NCBI GenBank assembly: GCA_043228905.1 | Contig: JBHGNT010000003.1 | Coordinates: 5,704,001-5,768,000 of the forward strand | Direction: 5' to 3' | Source: Azolla caroliniana | Lineage: Eukaryota > Polypodiophyta | DNA length: 64,000 nucleotides | Shown: piece after piece, positions 1 through 10,255 of the stretch | Position numbering within the stretch: the first letter of the stretch is position 1 | Layout: each line of letters opens with the position of its first letter | Notes under the pieces: model-generated | The model's database searches: none | Told to the model about the DNA's origin: nothing | The model's input: only the letters and a program-made list of their open reading frames with translations | Made by a program: the position numbers and the translations under genes

Positions 1-407
1 CGCGCGCTAGAAGGAACGAAGTGCTGTCGGACTGGGACCGAGCTCTTCTTCTCTGTCGTTGTCCATAGCTTTCTTTTGCGTAGGTTCTCATGAGGCTGAT
101 TCTGCTCCGTGGAACACCCGTTTACTTCTGCCAGAATCTCCATCTTGCTCTCCTGTGTGCGTGGGTGATCAGGCGTCGTCATCCACCTCGCCGACCTGAT
201 CGGTTGTAACCGTTCGAGTCGTCTGCATACATACAAATACATGCCTATATTTACATACATACTCTAGTGTTCTCAACTCGCGTCTCCTGTGTTGTTGTGC
301 CGCGTCTCTCTCTCTCTCTCTCTCTCTCTCTTTTCCTCACCTATTCCTCGATCCAAGACCCCAGTGGTCCCGCCTTGTTCTCCACGCACGCGCGTAACAA
401 CGCGACA
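1..407 (+). mobile_element. Gypsy-family LTR, truncated by window edge
   Basis: This stretch is the reverse complement of the LTRs at 3607-4304 and 8854-9554, from their CT/GA-rich tract through their GACA terminus. It therefore belongs to the same gypsy family in the opposite orientation. It ends at 407 in GCGACA and is followed directly by copia coding sequence, not by a primer binding site. It is thus either the 3' LTR of an element lying left of the window or a solo LTR. It carries a (CT)n tract near 308-331 and lacks a short segment present in the other copies. Confidence 0.85.
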
Positions 408-1125
408 GCGGTTCTGGCTTGGTTGGTGTCGAGGATGAACATTCTCCCTTCATGGTGCCCTTGCACGATAATTTGCCCTTCCTCATCGATGTAGCACCCG
501 AGGTGCGTGAATCGAACTTGCATCCCCTAGTCGACGATTTGACCGACCGACCCCAGGTTCTTGGTTATTGTCAGTATTTGCAACATGTTCATGAGTTTCC
601 CTTTCTGCCCGACGTGGTTGAGGGGAACTTCGTCGACATTTTTGATGGTATGCAGAGTGTCGTTTCCAGTTTCGACCACTCCTTGCTTTTCCGGTTTCTC
701 CAGGTACGAGAACCATTCCTCGTGACTTGTCATATGATTCAACGCTCCAGAATCAACATACCACACCTTACTTGGCCGATCACATTGGCCTTGTGCTTCA
801 TTACAAAGGCTGGGTCCGATCCATTTTCGGCTCGTTCGGAGCCCTCGACGTAGTGCAATTTCTGACGCCTTCCTGCGTCTCTTCCGCTCGATTTGGCTTT
901 GTCCGAATCAGCTCTATTTTTCTAGCACTCACTCTCTATGTGGCCTTTCTTGCCACAATACTAGCAATCCGTCACGACCTTCTCTTGCCGGCTTCCGACA
1001 CCGCTATGACTCCCCCTGCTTCCGGTGGGTTCGGAATTGCTTGCGACATTTCGATTATGCCGCACGTTTTGCTCTTTTCGGCCGCCTCCATTGCACGCCA
1101 ATGCCACGAACGGGTGGAATGAGGC
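408..1125 (-). pseudogene. Copia gag-pol fragment (zinc knuckle plus protease)
   Basis: Read on the minus strand, this is the gag C-terminus and pol start of a Ty1/copia element. A CCHC zinc knuckle (C-x2-C-x4-H-x4-C) lies near 955-1000 but has stop codons inside it. The sequence from about 766 down to 408 reads as the copia aspartic protease start, with the DSGA-type active site in a WYVDSGALNHM context, and the GAG-pre-integrase region follows. The coding sequence is then cut by the LTR that ends at 407. Stops and frame changes show that it is inactive. Retrotransposon identity is secure; the copia lineage is not resolved. Confidence 0.85.
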
Positions 1126-1480
1126 TAAGTACTAAGAGAGAGCGAGAGCATAAGCAAGATCACAAGATTGTCAAGGACAAGTAGACGAGGCTTAATATTA
1201 AGAGATAGCGGGAGAGAGCATAGACAAGAGAACAAGCAAGAGAGAGGATGGACAAATAAACAAGAACTGTATATGCTTTCATAACTGGTGTTGTTCACCT
1301 TGATTGTAATCAAGGTGCACCCCAGTATTTATACAAGAATGTGGAGGTATGCATGAAAGCTAGAAGACTTCCAGAGAGTGCATGGAAACTTCTAGAGAGT
1401 GCATGAAAATGCATTCTCTAGAAGGTTCTTGAAAGTTCTAGTGATCAATCTAGAATGAAATAAGTTGAGTCTTACACCAT
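1126..1480. repeat. LTR-like remnant
   Basis: This non-coding stretch is rich in AGAG-type purine runs. It shares a block around GTTGTTCACCTTGA and the preceding GAGAGAGGATGG with the repeat at 36965-37310. A shared promoter-like leader in two places suggests an old LTR fragment. No termini are visible and the orientation is uncertain. Confidence 0.45.
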
Positions 1481-1495
1481 ATAATAATGCATAGA

Positions 1496-1565
1496 TGGAT
1501 GTAGCTCAATTGGTAAGGTTGCCCAATAAGTCCAGAAGGTCATGGGTTCAACCCCCACCATTCCA
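1496..1565 (+). pseudogene. tRNA-like sequence (tRNA pseudogene or SINE head)
   Basis: The sequence contains a pol III A-box-like block (TAGCTCAATTGG) and a B-box-like block (GGGTTCAACCCC) at tRNA spacing. Weakly complementary ends TGGA and TCCA could form part of an acceptor stem. The anticodon stem does not pair well, so this is a decayed tRNA gene or a tRNA-derived SINE head and not an active tRNA. Confidence 0.55.
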
Positions 1566-3234
1566 TGTGGCATCTTGTCTATGACATTATCCTCCCTCTA
1601 AGGCCGCCTCCTTGCACCCGGTTTTTGTGGATAACGTTCATGAAATGCTCGAACTATGTCTGGGGCATGCTTGAGATGATGTGTCGATTCCCATGTTGCT
1701 TCGGAGATCGGGTACCCTTTCTAGAGGTCAAGGTATTCAAGTTGGCGATGGAAGAGACGAGAGTTGAGAATTTGGTCGACCTCATATTCTTCTCCGGTTG
1801 AGAGTTGGATTGGTGGTGGAGGAGTTGGGTGTCGACCGGGTATTTCAGATATATGGCGAGGTTCTAGAAGGGAGACATGGAATACATTATGAATACGAAT
1901 GTGGGATGGTAGCTCTAAGCAGACAGCCATGGAACCAATTTTCTCAATGATTTGGAAAGGTTCTAACTTCTTGTAATCAATCTTCGAACAATGGAAAGTC
2001 TCCTACCTCGAACTGGGGAGCATCTAAGCGATGACGGTCAGCTTGCTCCTTGTAGCGTTCACCAGCGAGGGTGAGCTCCAAGGAAAGATTGCGATGTACA
2101 TCCTCCAAGAGACGTGCCCACTCCTCCGCAGAAGGATTGACAGAGTCAGAGGGAAGCGAAATGTTGAAGTGGGGGTGGAGACCGTAGTTGGCGAAAAATG
2201 GAGTAACTCCCGTAGATGCATGAGTTGTTGTAGGTGAACTCGGCAAGTGGGAGAAGGTCAACCCAGTTGTCTTGTTGGTAACTAAGAGAGTATCGTAAGT
2301 ATTGTTCCAAGATTTGGTTAACCCGCTCCGTTTGTCCATTAGTTTGTGGATGATAAGCAGAAGATAGATTAACAGTACAACCGAAGGTTTGCAGAAGGCG
2401 CCGCCAGAAACTGGAAACAAATTGTGGTCTTCGATAAGAAGTGATAGCGTTCGGGAGTCCATGTAGTCGAACCACATTTTTGAAGAACAAATCGGTTGTC
2501 TTCTCTCCGGTAATGGTTTTGGCACATGGAGCAAAATGAGCCATCTTGGTGAAGCGATTGACCATTATGAGTACAGAGTCATAACCACCAACAAAGGGAA
2601 GTTCAATGATGAAATCCATGGAAAGAGAGGCCCAAGGCCGTTTGGGGATTGGGAGAGGGCGAAGGAGACCATATGGTTGATGATGAGATGCTTTAGAGGA
2701 AGCACAAATGTCGCGTGACTTAACGAACTCTTTGACCAATTTCCATGGTTGTGGCCACTAGTATCCCTGAGATATCAACTCCAAGGTTTTCGTAACACCA
2801 AAATGATCAACAAGTGGATCATCGTGACACTCATGAAGCACCCTTGTCCGACAAGGACCTTCTAGGACATACAAAAGATTATCTCAAAAAGAAAGATTAT
2901 CCTGAATTGTAAAACGAGCTAAATCAGGCCTTTTGGGTTCATGGGAGGGTTTTGTGATACTTGCCTTGACCTCTGTGGCGAACTTGTTAGTCGTAGTGGC
3001 TTCTGCTATTTTCTTGAGGAAAGAGTCATCTCGGAGCAAGCAAGTCGCGAAGTTGTAGATTGGTTAGGCTTTAACAAACTTTGGGACTGCTGAACATAGG
3101 CTTCATCCTCCATAGTGACCTCGAACTCAGACCAACGGGATAAGACATTGGTCTTCGTGTGTTGGGCGCCGGGTCGAAAGATTATCTCAAAATCATAGTC
3201 TACCAAGAAGGTCAACCATCGCGCCTATCTACGA
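1566..3234 (-). pseudogene. Chromovirus (Ty3/gypsy) RNase H-integrase-chromodomain fragment
   Basis: The minus strand carries, in order, the end of a gypsy RNase H (about 3215-3120, FEIIFRPGAQHT), the integrase HHCC zinc region (about 2870-2710), the integrase core (about 2670-2200) and a C-terminal chromodomain-like end (1930-1721, containing GEEYEVDQIL). The core keeps the first catalytic Asp (SMDFI) and the Glu (NGQTERVNQ). The second Asp position reads SYRRPQF instead of the usual SDRGPQF, so a catalytic residue is lost. Several frame changes are present. A chromodomain is typical of plant chromoviruses. The fragment ends abruptly at about 3234 against copia sequence. Confidence 0.85.
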
Positions 3235-3397
3235 TTTAAGGTTCGTGCGAGAGGGAGTGGAAGAAAATGAATTTGTCCTAGCAAAGATCCATACTGACGA
3301 AAATAGATCAGACATGCTTACTGAAATTTTATCTATGGAAAAACTTGTTGTATGCCGGCGAAGGATTGGTTTGGTTGATTCTCCCATACATGAGTGA
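3235..3397 (+). pseudogene. Copia pol C-terminus
   Basis: The plus strand reads as the last about 50 residues of a copia polyprotein, with the characteristic KIHTDENRSDML motif after RNase H and a stop at 3395-3397. It is followed at 3393-3407 by a purine-rich tract (AGTGAAGGGGGAG) and then by an LTR start, as expected for the 3' end of a copia internal region. The upstream part is missing and replaced by the chromovirus fragment. Confidence 0.8.
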
Positions 3398-3407
3398 AGG
3401 GGGAGTT

Positions 3408-3606
3408 TGTTATGTAAGATTCTCCCTCCTTACGTGGGAGTCAGCCAAAACGCCGAAGCCAAATTCTATTGGCTGGAATTGGCCGAAGAGCTGAATTGTG
3501 ACACGGCTAGTCAAAATCATGCCTAACACCCAAACAGAGACACGGCACGGCCAAAAAGCCGAACCGTGTTGAGCAACCGTACCAAGACATGGCACGGCCG
3601 AACCGT
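3408..3606 (+). mobile_element. Copia LTR, left part (interrupted)
   Basis: The LTR starts with TGTTATGTAAG directly after the copia polypurine tract. It is interrupted at 3606 by the gypsy element and appears to continue at 9555. Both flanks are rich in CCGAACC/GCCGAA words, which supports one split LTR. Confidence 0.7.
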
Positions 3607-4304
3607 TGTCGTGTTGTTACGCACGTGCGTGGAGAACAAGGCGGGACCACCGGGGTCTTGGACCGAGGAGTAGGTGAGAAAAGGGAGAGAGAGAGAGACG
3701 CTCACACACGTATAGACAAAGAAGCGCACGGGAACGTGGCCCAACAACACAGGAGACACGAGTTGAGCCGGAGATAGAGTATAAGAACACTAGTGTATGT
3801 ATATAAATATGTGTACGTATTTGTATGTATGCAGAGGACTTGAACGGTTACATCCGATCAGGTCGGCGAGATGGATGTCGACGCCTGATCACCCACGCAC
3901 ACAGGAGAGCAAGATGGAGATTCCTCCGAAAGCACACGGGCGTTCCACGGAGCAGAATCAGCCTCTCGAGAACCTATGCACAAGAAAGCTATGGAGAACG
4001 ACAGAGAAGAGCTCGGTCCCAGTCCAACAGCACTTCGTCCCCTCTAGCGCGCGATACCTTCTCTCCCCGTCTCCCTCTCTTTTATAGCTCAAGGAGGGAG
4101 GCCGTTTTCACCCGTTTACATCACATTAATTCTCTGTCCTTTCAGAAAGAGATACTCCTCGATTCTCCCTATAGAATATTCCTACCTAGGATTTGACTTT
4201 TGTGCCTACCTATCTACTATACAAAAAGGGGCGTGCCCACGTGTAAGGGCCGGTTCACACACGCTATAGACGGTTTGCGCCTGGGGACGGTTTTCTTCAC
4301 GACA
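3607..4304 (-). repeat. Gypsy 3' LTR
   Basis: This 698-bp LTR is the downstream copy relative to the minus-strand coding direction. Its match to 8854-9554 begins at TGTCG and ends at GACA. A TATAAAAG box on the minus strand lies at 4079-4086. Few differences separate the two LTRs, which suggests a fairly recent insertion, but I did not count identity exactly. Confidence 0.92.
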
Positions 4305-4318
4305 TCCGCCCCCACCTA
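4305..4318 (-). promoter_or_regulatory. Polypurine tract (PPT)
   Basis: On the minus strand this reads TAGGTGGGGGCGGA immediately upstream of the 3' LTR, the expected place and composition for plus-strand priming. The same tract occurs at 30267-30280 in the RT-less relative. Confidence 0.85.
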
Positions 4319-4380
4319 ACCGCGCATCCACCGGTATGCACCAAAATTGGGTTCCTACTGGAGAAAACCGGTCCTTGCTT

Positions 4381-5583
4381 TTATTCCTTGTTTACCGGTT
4401 CGTCCTCCGCCTCGGGCTGCTCGTCGTTGTTGTCCATGCCCCCTAGCTCTGGCTCACTGTCGTGTCGTTTCTTGATCGCTTTGATCCTCTTCCCCGCTAC
4501 TGGTATCGTCATTCTCGTACCGTCGAGCTCCACGAGATGGTACGTCCAATTGTTGTTGGCGCCTGTTACTACGTAAGGCCTGAACCACCTCCTCGCAAAC
4601 TTCCGCGTGGCCCTGTGCTGATTGTCGAGGCTGCTGTCGAAGACTAGCACCCAATCGCCTTCCTCGATCTTCCTTGGCCGGAGCCGGTGTGTTCGGTCGA
4701 ACCGGGCTTTGTTCCTCATCCTTGCTACCCGAATTTTCTCCGCGGCTCGTTCTACGTCCTCCGGCCTCCACTCGAGCTGTCGAATCCGCGCCGCCAACAA
4801 TTCCTCCCGGCTCATCTCATCCCTCCAGTCCACCGTGGCCCACGAGGAGATCGTTCGCTCTGTTTGCATGATCGGCTTTTGTCCGAACATAAGCTCTGCC
4901 AGCATGAACCCGGTTACCGAACTGTGCGTAGTCCGGTCCGCCCACAAGGCGTAAGGTAGCAGTCGTGGCCAGTTCCCGACTTGGCCTCCGCACGCCCGTA
5001 CTAGCGCTTTGACAATCGGCCTGTGTCCGCGCTCTACCTTCCCGTTCGCCTCCGGATTGTACGTTGTGGTGAGCGAAAGTTTGACTCCTAGCCTGTCGAA
5101 CAGCTCTTCGGCCTCTTCTGTGTCCAACTCACCACGGTCAGCCACGATCTTCCCTACGCACCCGTATCAACATACCACGTCCTCAATCAAAAACTGGCAC
5201 ACGGCTGCAGTCGTCTTGTTCTGCAGGGCTCGGCCTTCAACCTGGTTCGTTAGATCCTCTCGAGCCAGCACCAGATACCGCATCTGTCCTACCCCCATTG
5301 GCATCGTCACCAAATCCACCATTCCCTTGAAGTGGACGGTCGGAGGGTAGGTCGGGCGAAGCTCGTCCCGGTATCGGATCATGGATTCCACGTTCGAATG
5401 TGGCCCACGTTCCACGGTGTCCAGCCCAAGGACTATCATGGTACGCCGCCAGCAAAACCTCCAGTTCCTCCTTCTTCGCCACCACTCGGAGCGGGATGTC
5501 ATTCCTCTTCTTCGGGTGCTTCCATATGTACCCGTCACGGAGAAGAAATCGGTACGCTTTCTTCCAAATCCGGTTGGCCTCAT
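4381..5583 (-). CDS. Gypsy integrase (core and C-terminal domain), frameshifted start
   Basis: This region inserts retroelement cDNA into chromosomes in the nucleus. The core spans roughly 5400-4900: the first catalytic Asp lies in MVDLVTMP, the second in VADRGELDTEE, and the Glu in NPEANGKVERGH, giving a complete DDE set. The C-terminal part (about 4750-4400) is basic and then acidic, and ends at 4381 shortly before the PPT. The reading frame changes near 5160, so the core and C-terminal parts lie in two overlapping frames. The HHCC zinc region should lie near 5500-5420, where a YHDSPWAGHRGTW context is seen. It belongs to the minus-strand gag-pol of the element and has no independent promoter. 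Confidence 0.85.
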
Positions 5584-6612
5584 CCTTTGTCCATGCCGCG
5601 TCCGGTGTCATTGTTTTCAAGAACCTGCCGATCTGCAGGCACTCCCCGTCGTACCTGCTCTCGTCGAAATCGTTAAGCGTTGGAGTGCATTCCCTACCGG
5701 TTGTTACGTAAGCCGCCTTGAAGAAGTCCACGCCGACTTCCTCGTCCTCCGAAACCATGCCGCCCTCGTTTTCGAACCTCGCCCTTGAAAGCATGTCGGC
5801 CATGGCATTGTCTTTCCCGGAAATGTGTCGTATTTCCGGATTANNNNNNNNNNNNNNNNNNNNNNNNNNNNNNNNNNNNNNNNNNNNNNNNNNNNNNNNN
5901 NNNNNNNNNNNNNNNNNNNNNNNNNNNNNNNNNNNNNNNNNNNACACGGTAAACCACTGATTCGAGTATGGGGCACTCGACGGTTCAAGGATGCCATCTC
6001 GACCTTCTGTTTTAACAGCTCCATCAGCTTTGGGGTGTGAGCTTTGGGTACTGGAATCGGTCTGAGACTCCACGACACATGCGGTACTGTGAATATCTCC
6101 ATCAGTTCTACGACTGTCGGCTCTGCACACCCGATCTCCTCCGGTGAGAATGCGAAGGCCTTCCCGTACCTTCCGAGCATTCCCCGAAACCGGTCCTCTT
6201 CCGCCAGCAGTAGGAAGCCGCCCACACCGATTTTGAGCTCACGTAGCGTTATGTTGGTGAACGTGTGTCCTATGCGGGCCAGATTTCGTAAACTCGGGTC
6301 CGACGCAACCCCCTTTATTCGCAACTCGTTGCCCTCCGGCAAGGGAGCTGCGACTGGCCTCACCTTCCAGTCCACAATCTTGTACCTCGTGTCCACCCGG
6401 GCCGTCCTATCCGACTCGAGCCCTCTACTGAAGTCCGCGATGACTTCGTACATCCTTTCTGAACATACCGGAATCGTTCGGTCCTCTTTAATGACTCCTC
6501 TGACTACCTCTCGCAGCTCCCCCAAGGTATCGTCGAAAGAGACCGCCTCCACGGCTCCGTTGATTTCCTCTCCAGGGCCAAGGATACCACATGCCCGAAG
6601 TCGCTCCTCCAC
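5584..6612 (-). pseudogene. Gypsy reverse transcriptase/RNase H, broken by gap and frameshift
   Basis: The region upstream of the RT motifs runs on the minus strand from 6612. Near 5960 the frame shifts into the classic RT entry motif EPSSAPYSNQWFTV. The sequence then enters a run of 100 N. On the far side it resumes with NPEIRHISGKDNAMAD, the end of RNase H, followed by the linker to integrase. The central RT motifs, including the YxDD-type active site, and most of RNase H are therefore not in this assembly. The gap placeholder is far shorter than the about 350-400 residues normally found between these landmarks. Confidence 0.85.
5844..5943. other. Assembly gap (100 N)
   Basis: Exactly 100 N characters fill this span, the usual placeholder for a gap of unknown size. 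Translated landmarks on both sides imply that about 1 kb of RT-RNase H sequence is missing. Confidence 0.98.
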
Positions 6613-6773
6613 CCCTTTCTTCTTCCAGCCAACGACGTCGACTATCGTACACCCTCCGTTGTCGGAGAACCAATATTTCCTACTTTTAGTACAGGTCTTC
6701 TTTGCTATCGTACACTTGTGGGGTTTTCCCGGAGTGTCCGGACTATCACAGCCCCACGCCTTGATAGCCCTCT

Positions 6774-7331
6774 CTAAAAATCCTCTCGGCTTTCGCCCCC
6801 GAGGGTCTCGCGGGTCCGCTCATGGTTCGGTCTCACCGTCAGGAACTGGACCGAGTGACGCCCATCCTGGCTCTTGATCCTTGCATAGGCCGAGCCGTTG
6901 TCCAGCACCTTGGTCTCCATCCGTGCTGCCGTGATGTACGGTTCTCCTAGTATAACCGGATGTGAGGACGTCTCTTGCACAAAGAAGTGTTGGTCAATCT
7001 CGACATCGCCGATCTTTACTCGTACATTTGGGAAGGCTCCATGCAGTTCTTCGGTGGCACGCGTCGCTGCCCGTATTTTCCACCTGTGCTTGGTGTTGAT
7101 CGGCCATTTCCCCTTCTTGTAGAAGTCCATGGACATCAAATTGATTTCTGAACCGTGGTCCACCAACGCCACCACCAGAACATGAACATCTCCGATCTTC
7201 ACGGGGGTCTCCGTGTTCGCTCTAGCCCAGTGCGGCCTCAAATAGTGGCTCTCCACCAACTTGTCTTCCAGCGCCATGTCCTCTATGTGCATCGTCCGCA
7301 CCTCCACCGGCTTCCCCGGTTCTGTCTCCAT
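6774..7331 (-). CDS. Gypsy aspartic protease
   Basis: This region matures the gag-pol polyprotein in the retrotransposon particle. The active-site motif reads LVDHGSEINLMS, followed by the flap region and, near the C-terminal half, the hydrophobic VILGEPY strand, the usual layout of a retropepsin fold. DHGS replaces the commoner DSG/DTG triad. I recall this variant from several Ty3/gypsy lineages, so it need not be a defect. The frame overlaps the end of gag (7283-7331), consistent with gag-pol expression by frameshift or as a polyprotein. Confidence 0.8.
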   Translation of the reverse strand: METEPGKPVEVRTMHIEDMALEDKLVESHYLRPHWARANTETPVKIGDVHVLVVALVDHGSEINLMSMDFYKKGKWPINTKHRWKIRAATRATEELHGAFPNVRVKIGDVEIDQHFFVQETSSHPVILGEPYITAARMETKVLDNGSAYARIKSQDGRHSVQFLTVRPNHERTRETLGGESREDF

Positions 7332-8820
7332 CGACAGCCTCTTCCTCTTAAGTCCTTCTTGGCGATCCCGAGCACTTCCCTCAGCGTCAGTTCCACCTTG
7401 CTGTCGAGGATTCGTTCTTCCAGGACCTTTCGCAGGTCCGTGGATCTTTCAATTACTGTGCCCAGCCGGTACCCGCCCCTCTTGGGATTATCCTGGGCGC
7501 CGGTTACACCAGCCTCATTCCACCTTTGCCCGAATCGGGTTTCATATTGTTGTGAGGGCCCGACCCCTCCGGTTTTCCCTATCCGCTTGTCCTCCACCAG
7601 AGCCTCGTAGTTTTGACAAGCGGCTTCGACGAAGCCCGTCTTTTCTTCCACCGGGTCACTCCACCCGGTTACCTCCCGAACCCGTTTTTCCGCGCGGTCC
7701 GCCTCTTCTTTCCTTAGTCGTGCGCCGGCAAGGCCTTCTAGCATCGTCGGCCAGAACCCGGCTTTGTTGGTCTTTGGGGCCTCGCCACCTCCGACCCGAA
7801 TACCAGCCAGCGCCGAATAGTGGACGGTGTCCGCGTGACGAGCCGCCGCCTCCTCCATCAGCCTTTTCATACCTCCTCGCCCGACGTTCAGGTCCAGGGG
7901 CCTTCGGGTCTCGCTGTCGTGCACCCGACCGTTCCACAGGTACACCACGTTGCTTCTCATTGCCTCGGCGAAGTCCCCGCAGTCCTTCCGTATGTGGCCA
8001 ACCGTGTCACACCACATGCACCTATTTCCAGCCAGAGGTCGTCGGTCATGGGCCTGTTTGCCACTGTCCCTCCGTGCCTGGGCGATCTGGAGATCCTTTA
8101 CCATCCGCGTCAATTCCTCCAGAGCTGCTCCCCCGGGCGAGCCCTTGACCATGTCGGTCGAAGCTGATCCGGTCTCGAGCCAATCTCGGGTCTCTTCCCT
8201 TCACATTGGTGGTGTTGGCTCAAGCTTCCTTGCTACGACAGAGCCCGCCCCTGTCGATCCTTTGTCAACCCATTGCCGCCGTTTGTCGAAACGGCCACAT
8301 AACCTCTTCACCATGGCCCAATAGGAGGCCTACTTGCTCCTGATCCCACTCATCAACTGACTTAACAAACAATAGGACACGACTTGTGTCCAGAATGGTT
8401 CGGTCAAGCACCGAGAGGCGCGCGAAGCGTTCCTCAAACTCCTGGAGGAGCACCGACACGTTCCTTCCTTCATCGGGGGTCTCCACCCACTCCATGAAGT
8501 CCCGCTTTGAAGTCGAAGCGCATCTTGAGGTCCGTATTTTTCGAGGAGCCGACCTTCGAACTCCTCCCAGGTCCGGCTCTCGGCCCATACCTCGAGCACC
8601 TTCGTATGGATGCCCGACTCGCCACTCGAGGGAATCCGGCTAGACGCCTCTCTTCCGGAATGTCCCTCATTACCATCTCAGCCCGGTAGGACGCCAAGTA
8701 GCTCGTGGCATCCTTCCCACTAAACCGGTCGATCGTACCGACAACTGCCTCGATAGCCCTTTCAAGGGCGCCGGTGCCATGGCTTCTGCGAGGTCCGACC
8801 CCCTCATCTGCTACTCCTCT
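7283..8820 (-). CDS. Gypsy gag with CCHC zinc knuckle (frameshifted N-terminus)
   Basis: Gag forms the retroelement particle and binds its RNA. The C-terminal frame (8152-7283, about 289 residues) carries one zinc knuckle, CMWCDTVGHIRKDC (C-x2-C-x4-H-x4-C). The N-terminal capsid-like part lies between about 8820 and 8265 in two frames, with blocks such as TWEEFEGRLLEKYG and RVLLFVKSVDEWDQE. The same blocks occur in the gag at 33542-34117 (WEAFEGALLQAYG, KVLLFVKSIDRAERE), which shows common descent. The frame breaks mean this copy may not make a full gag. Confidence 0.8.
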
Positions 8821-8830
8821 GCCGCCTGTT

Positions 8831-8846
8831 CACGTCGGGTTCACCA
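8831..8846 (-). promoter_or_regulatory. Primer binding site (tRNA-Trp type)
   Basis: The minus strand reads TGGTGAACCCGACGTG seven bases downstream of the 5' LTR. This complements a tRNA 3' end CACGTCGGGTTCACCA, which matches my recollection of plant tRNA-Trp. The identical site occurs at 34179-34194. Confidence 0.8.
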
Positions 8847-8853
8847 AAAGAGA

Positions 8854-9554
8854 TGTTGCGTTGTTACGCGCGTGCGTGGAGAACAAGGCGGGACCACCGG
8901 GGTCTTGGACCGAGGAGTAGGTGAGAAAAGGGAGAGAGAGAGAGAGACGCTCACACACGTATAAACAAAGAAGCGCACGGGAACGCGGCCCAACAACACA
9001 GGAGACACGAGTTGAGCCGGAGATAGAGTATAAGAACACTAGTGTATGTATATAAATATGTGTACATATTTGTATGTATTCAGAGGACTCGAACGGTTAC
9101 AGTCGATCAGGTCGGCGAGATGGATGCCGACGCCTGATCACCCACGCACACAGGGGAGTAAGATGGAGATTCCTCCGAAAGCACACGAGCGTTCCACGGA
9201 GCAGAATCAGCCTCTCGAGAACCTGCGCAAAAGAAAGCTATGGAGAACGACAGAGAAGAGCTCGGTCCCAGTCCGACAGCACTTCGTCCCCTCTAGCGCG
9301 CGATACCTTCTCTCCCCGTCTCCCTCTCTTTTATAGCTCAAGGAGGGAGGCCGTTTTCACCCATTTACATCACATTAATTCTCTGTCCTTTCGGACAGAG
9401 ATTCTCCTCGATTCTCCCTATAGAATATTGCTACCTAGGATTTGACTTTTGTGCCTACCTATCTACTATACAAAAAGGGGTGTGCCCACATGTAAGGGCT
9501 GGTTCACACACGCTATACACGGTTTGCGCTTGGGGACGGTTTTCTTCATGACAC
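8854..9554 (-). repeat. Gypsy 5' LTR
   Basis: This 701-bp direct copy of 3607-4304 lies upstream of gag on the minus strand. It is flanked on the inner side by the primer binding site and on the outer side by copia LTR sequence. Confidence 0.92.
9328..9335 (-). promoter_or_regulatory. TATA box of gypsy 5' LTR
   Basis: TATAAAAG is read on the minus strand inside the 5' LTR and is conserved at 4079-4086 in the partner LTR. It probably drives the element transcript towards gag. Confidence 0.6.
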
Positions 9555-10229
9555 CATGCCGAACAATCGAACTGTGACGGCTAGCCGAAGTGTGTCGAAC
9601 AAGAGTTCAAAGAAGTATATAAAGGAATATATATATATATATATATATATACATCTATATGTATTCATATATGTAAGGAAGTTAGGTTAGTATATGTATA
9701 GGCATAGTGATATAAGCTGCTTATGCATGTGGGATAAATCATTAAGCATAAAAATAGTGAGAGCAGTTATATATAGTGAACAAAAGTGTGAACAAGCGTG
9801 AGAGTGTGTAAGAGCGTGAAAAAATGTTGTGTGAACATGTTGCAAGTGCAGAACAACAGAGAGCTATCACAGTATTAGTTGTGCGACTGACATAGCTCTA
9901 AAGCTGAGTACAAAGGAAGAAAAGAAAGAAGAGAGCAACAGAAAAGAAACAAAGACAGAACAGAGAAGCTTTGCAACCTTCAAAAGAGATACATACCTAC
10001 GACTTAGGGTTTGGTGCAGTTGGCTGAAATTGTGGATTCTGAGTACATCCATACCAAATTAGGTTCTATCATTCTGTGATTGTAGTTCGTCTTGTCTCAT
10101 AGTAGAAATTTTTGTTCACCGTGGTTTTTCCTTGAAATTAGGGTTTTCCATGTAAATCGTGTGTTATTTGTTTTCATTTGTTTGTGTTTTTGTATATCTG
10201 TGGTTTACATCTGAGTGTAAAATCTATCA
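9555..10229 (+). mobile_element. Copia LTR, right part, with TATA box
   Basis: This is the probable continuation of the LTR begun at 3408. It contains TATATAAA at 9616-9623 followed by a (TA)n tract, a long AT-rich leader and a T-rich end. It stops near 10229, just before a degenerate initiator-Met-type primer site (around TAGCATTAGAG) and the gag ATG at 10256. Together with 3408-3606 the LTR would be about 870 bp. Confidence 0.65.
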
Positions 10230-10255
10230 AACTAGCATTAGAGTGTAGGTTCTAG

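Larger units (their letters stand above)
3607..9554 (-). mobile_element. Near full-length Ty3/gypsy retrotransposon (autonomous type)
   Basis: Two similar direct LTRs (3607-4304 and 8854-9554) flank an internal region read on the minus strand. The order is primer binding site, gag with CCHC knuckle, aspartic protease, reverse transcriptase, RNase H, integrase, polypurine tract. This PR-RT-RH-IN order defines Ty3/gypsy. LTR ends are TGT...ACA. The flanking pentamers (ACCGT at 3602-3606 and CCATG at 9555-9559) do not match, so no target duplication is visible. Coding frames contain shifts, and a 100-N gap removes most of RT, so present activity cannot be judged. Confidence 0.92.

Noticed and set aside
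6044-6877. Plus-strand 277-codon frame over the gypsy protease-RT region
   Set aside because: It is an antisense shadow; the minus strand carries recognisable protease and RT motifs.
7261-8148. Plus-strand 295-codon frame across the gypsy gag
   Set aside because: It is the antisense shadow of the gag frame with its zinc knuckle on the minus strand.
3602-9559. 5-bp target duplication for the gypsy element
   Set aside because: ACCGT on the left and CCATG on the right do not match, so I do not claim one.
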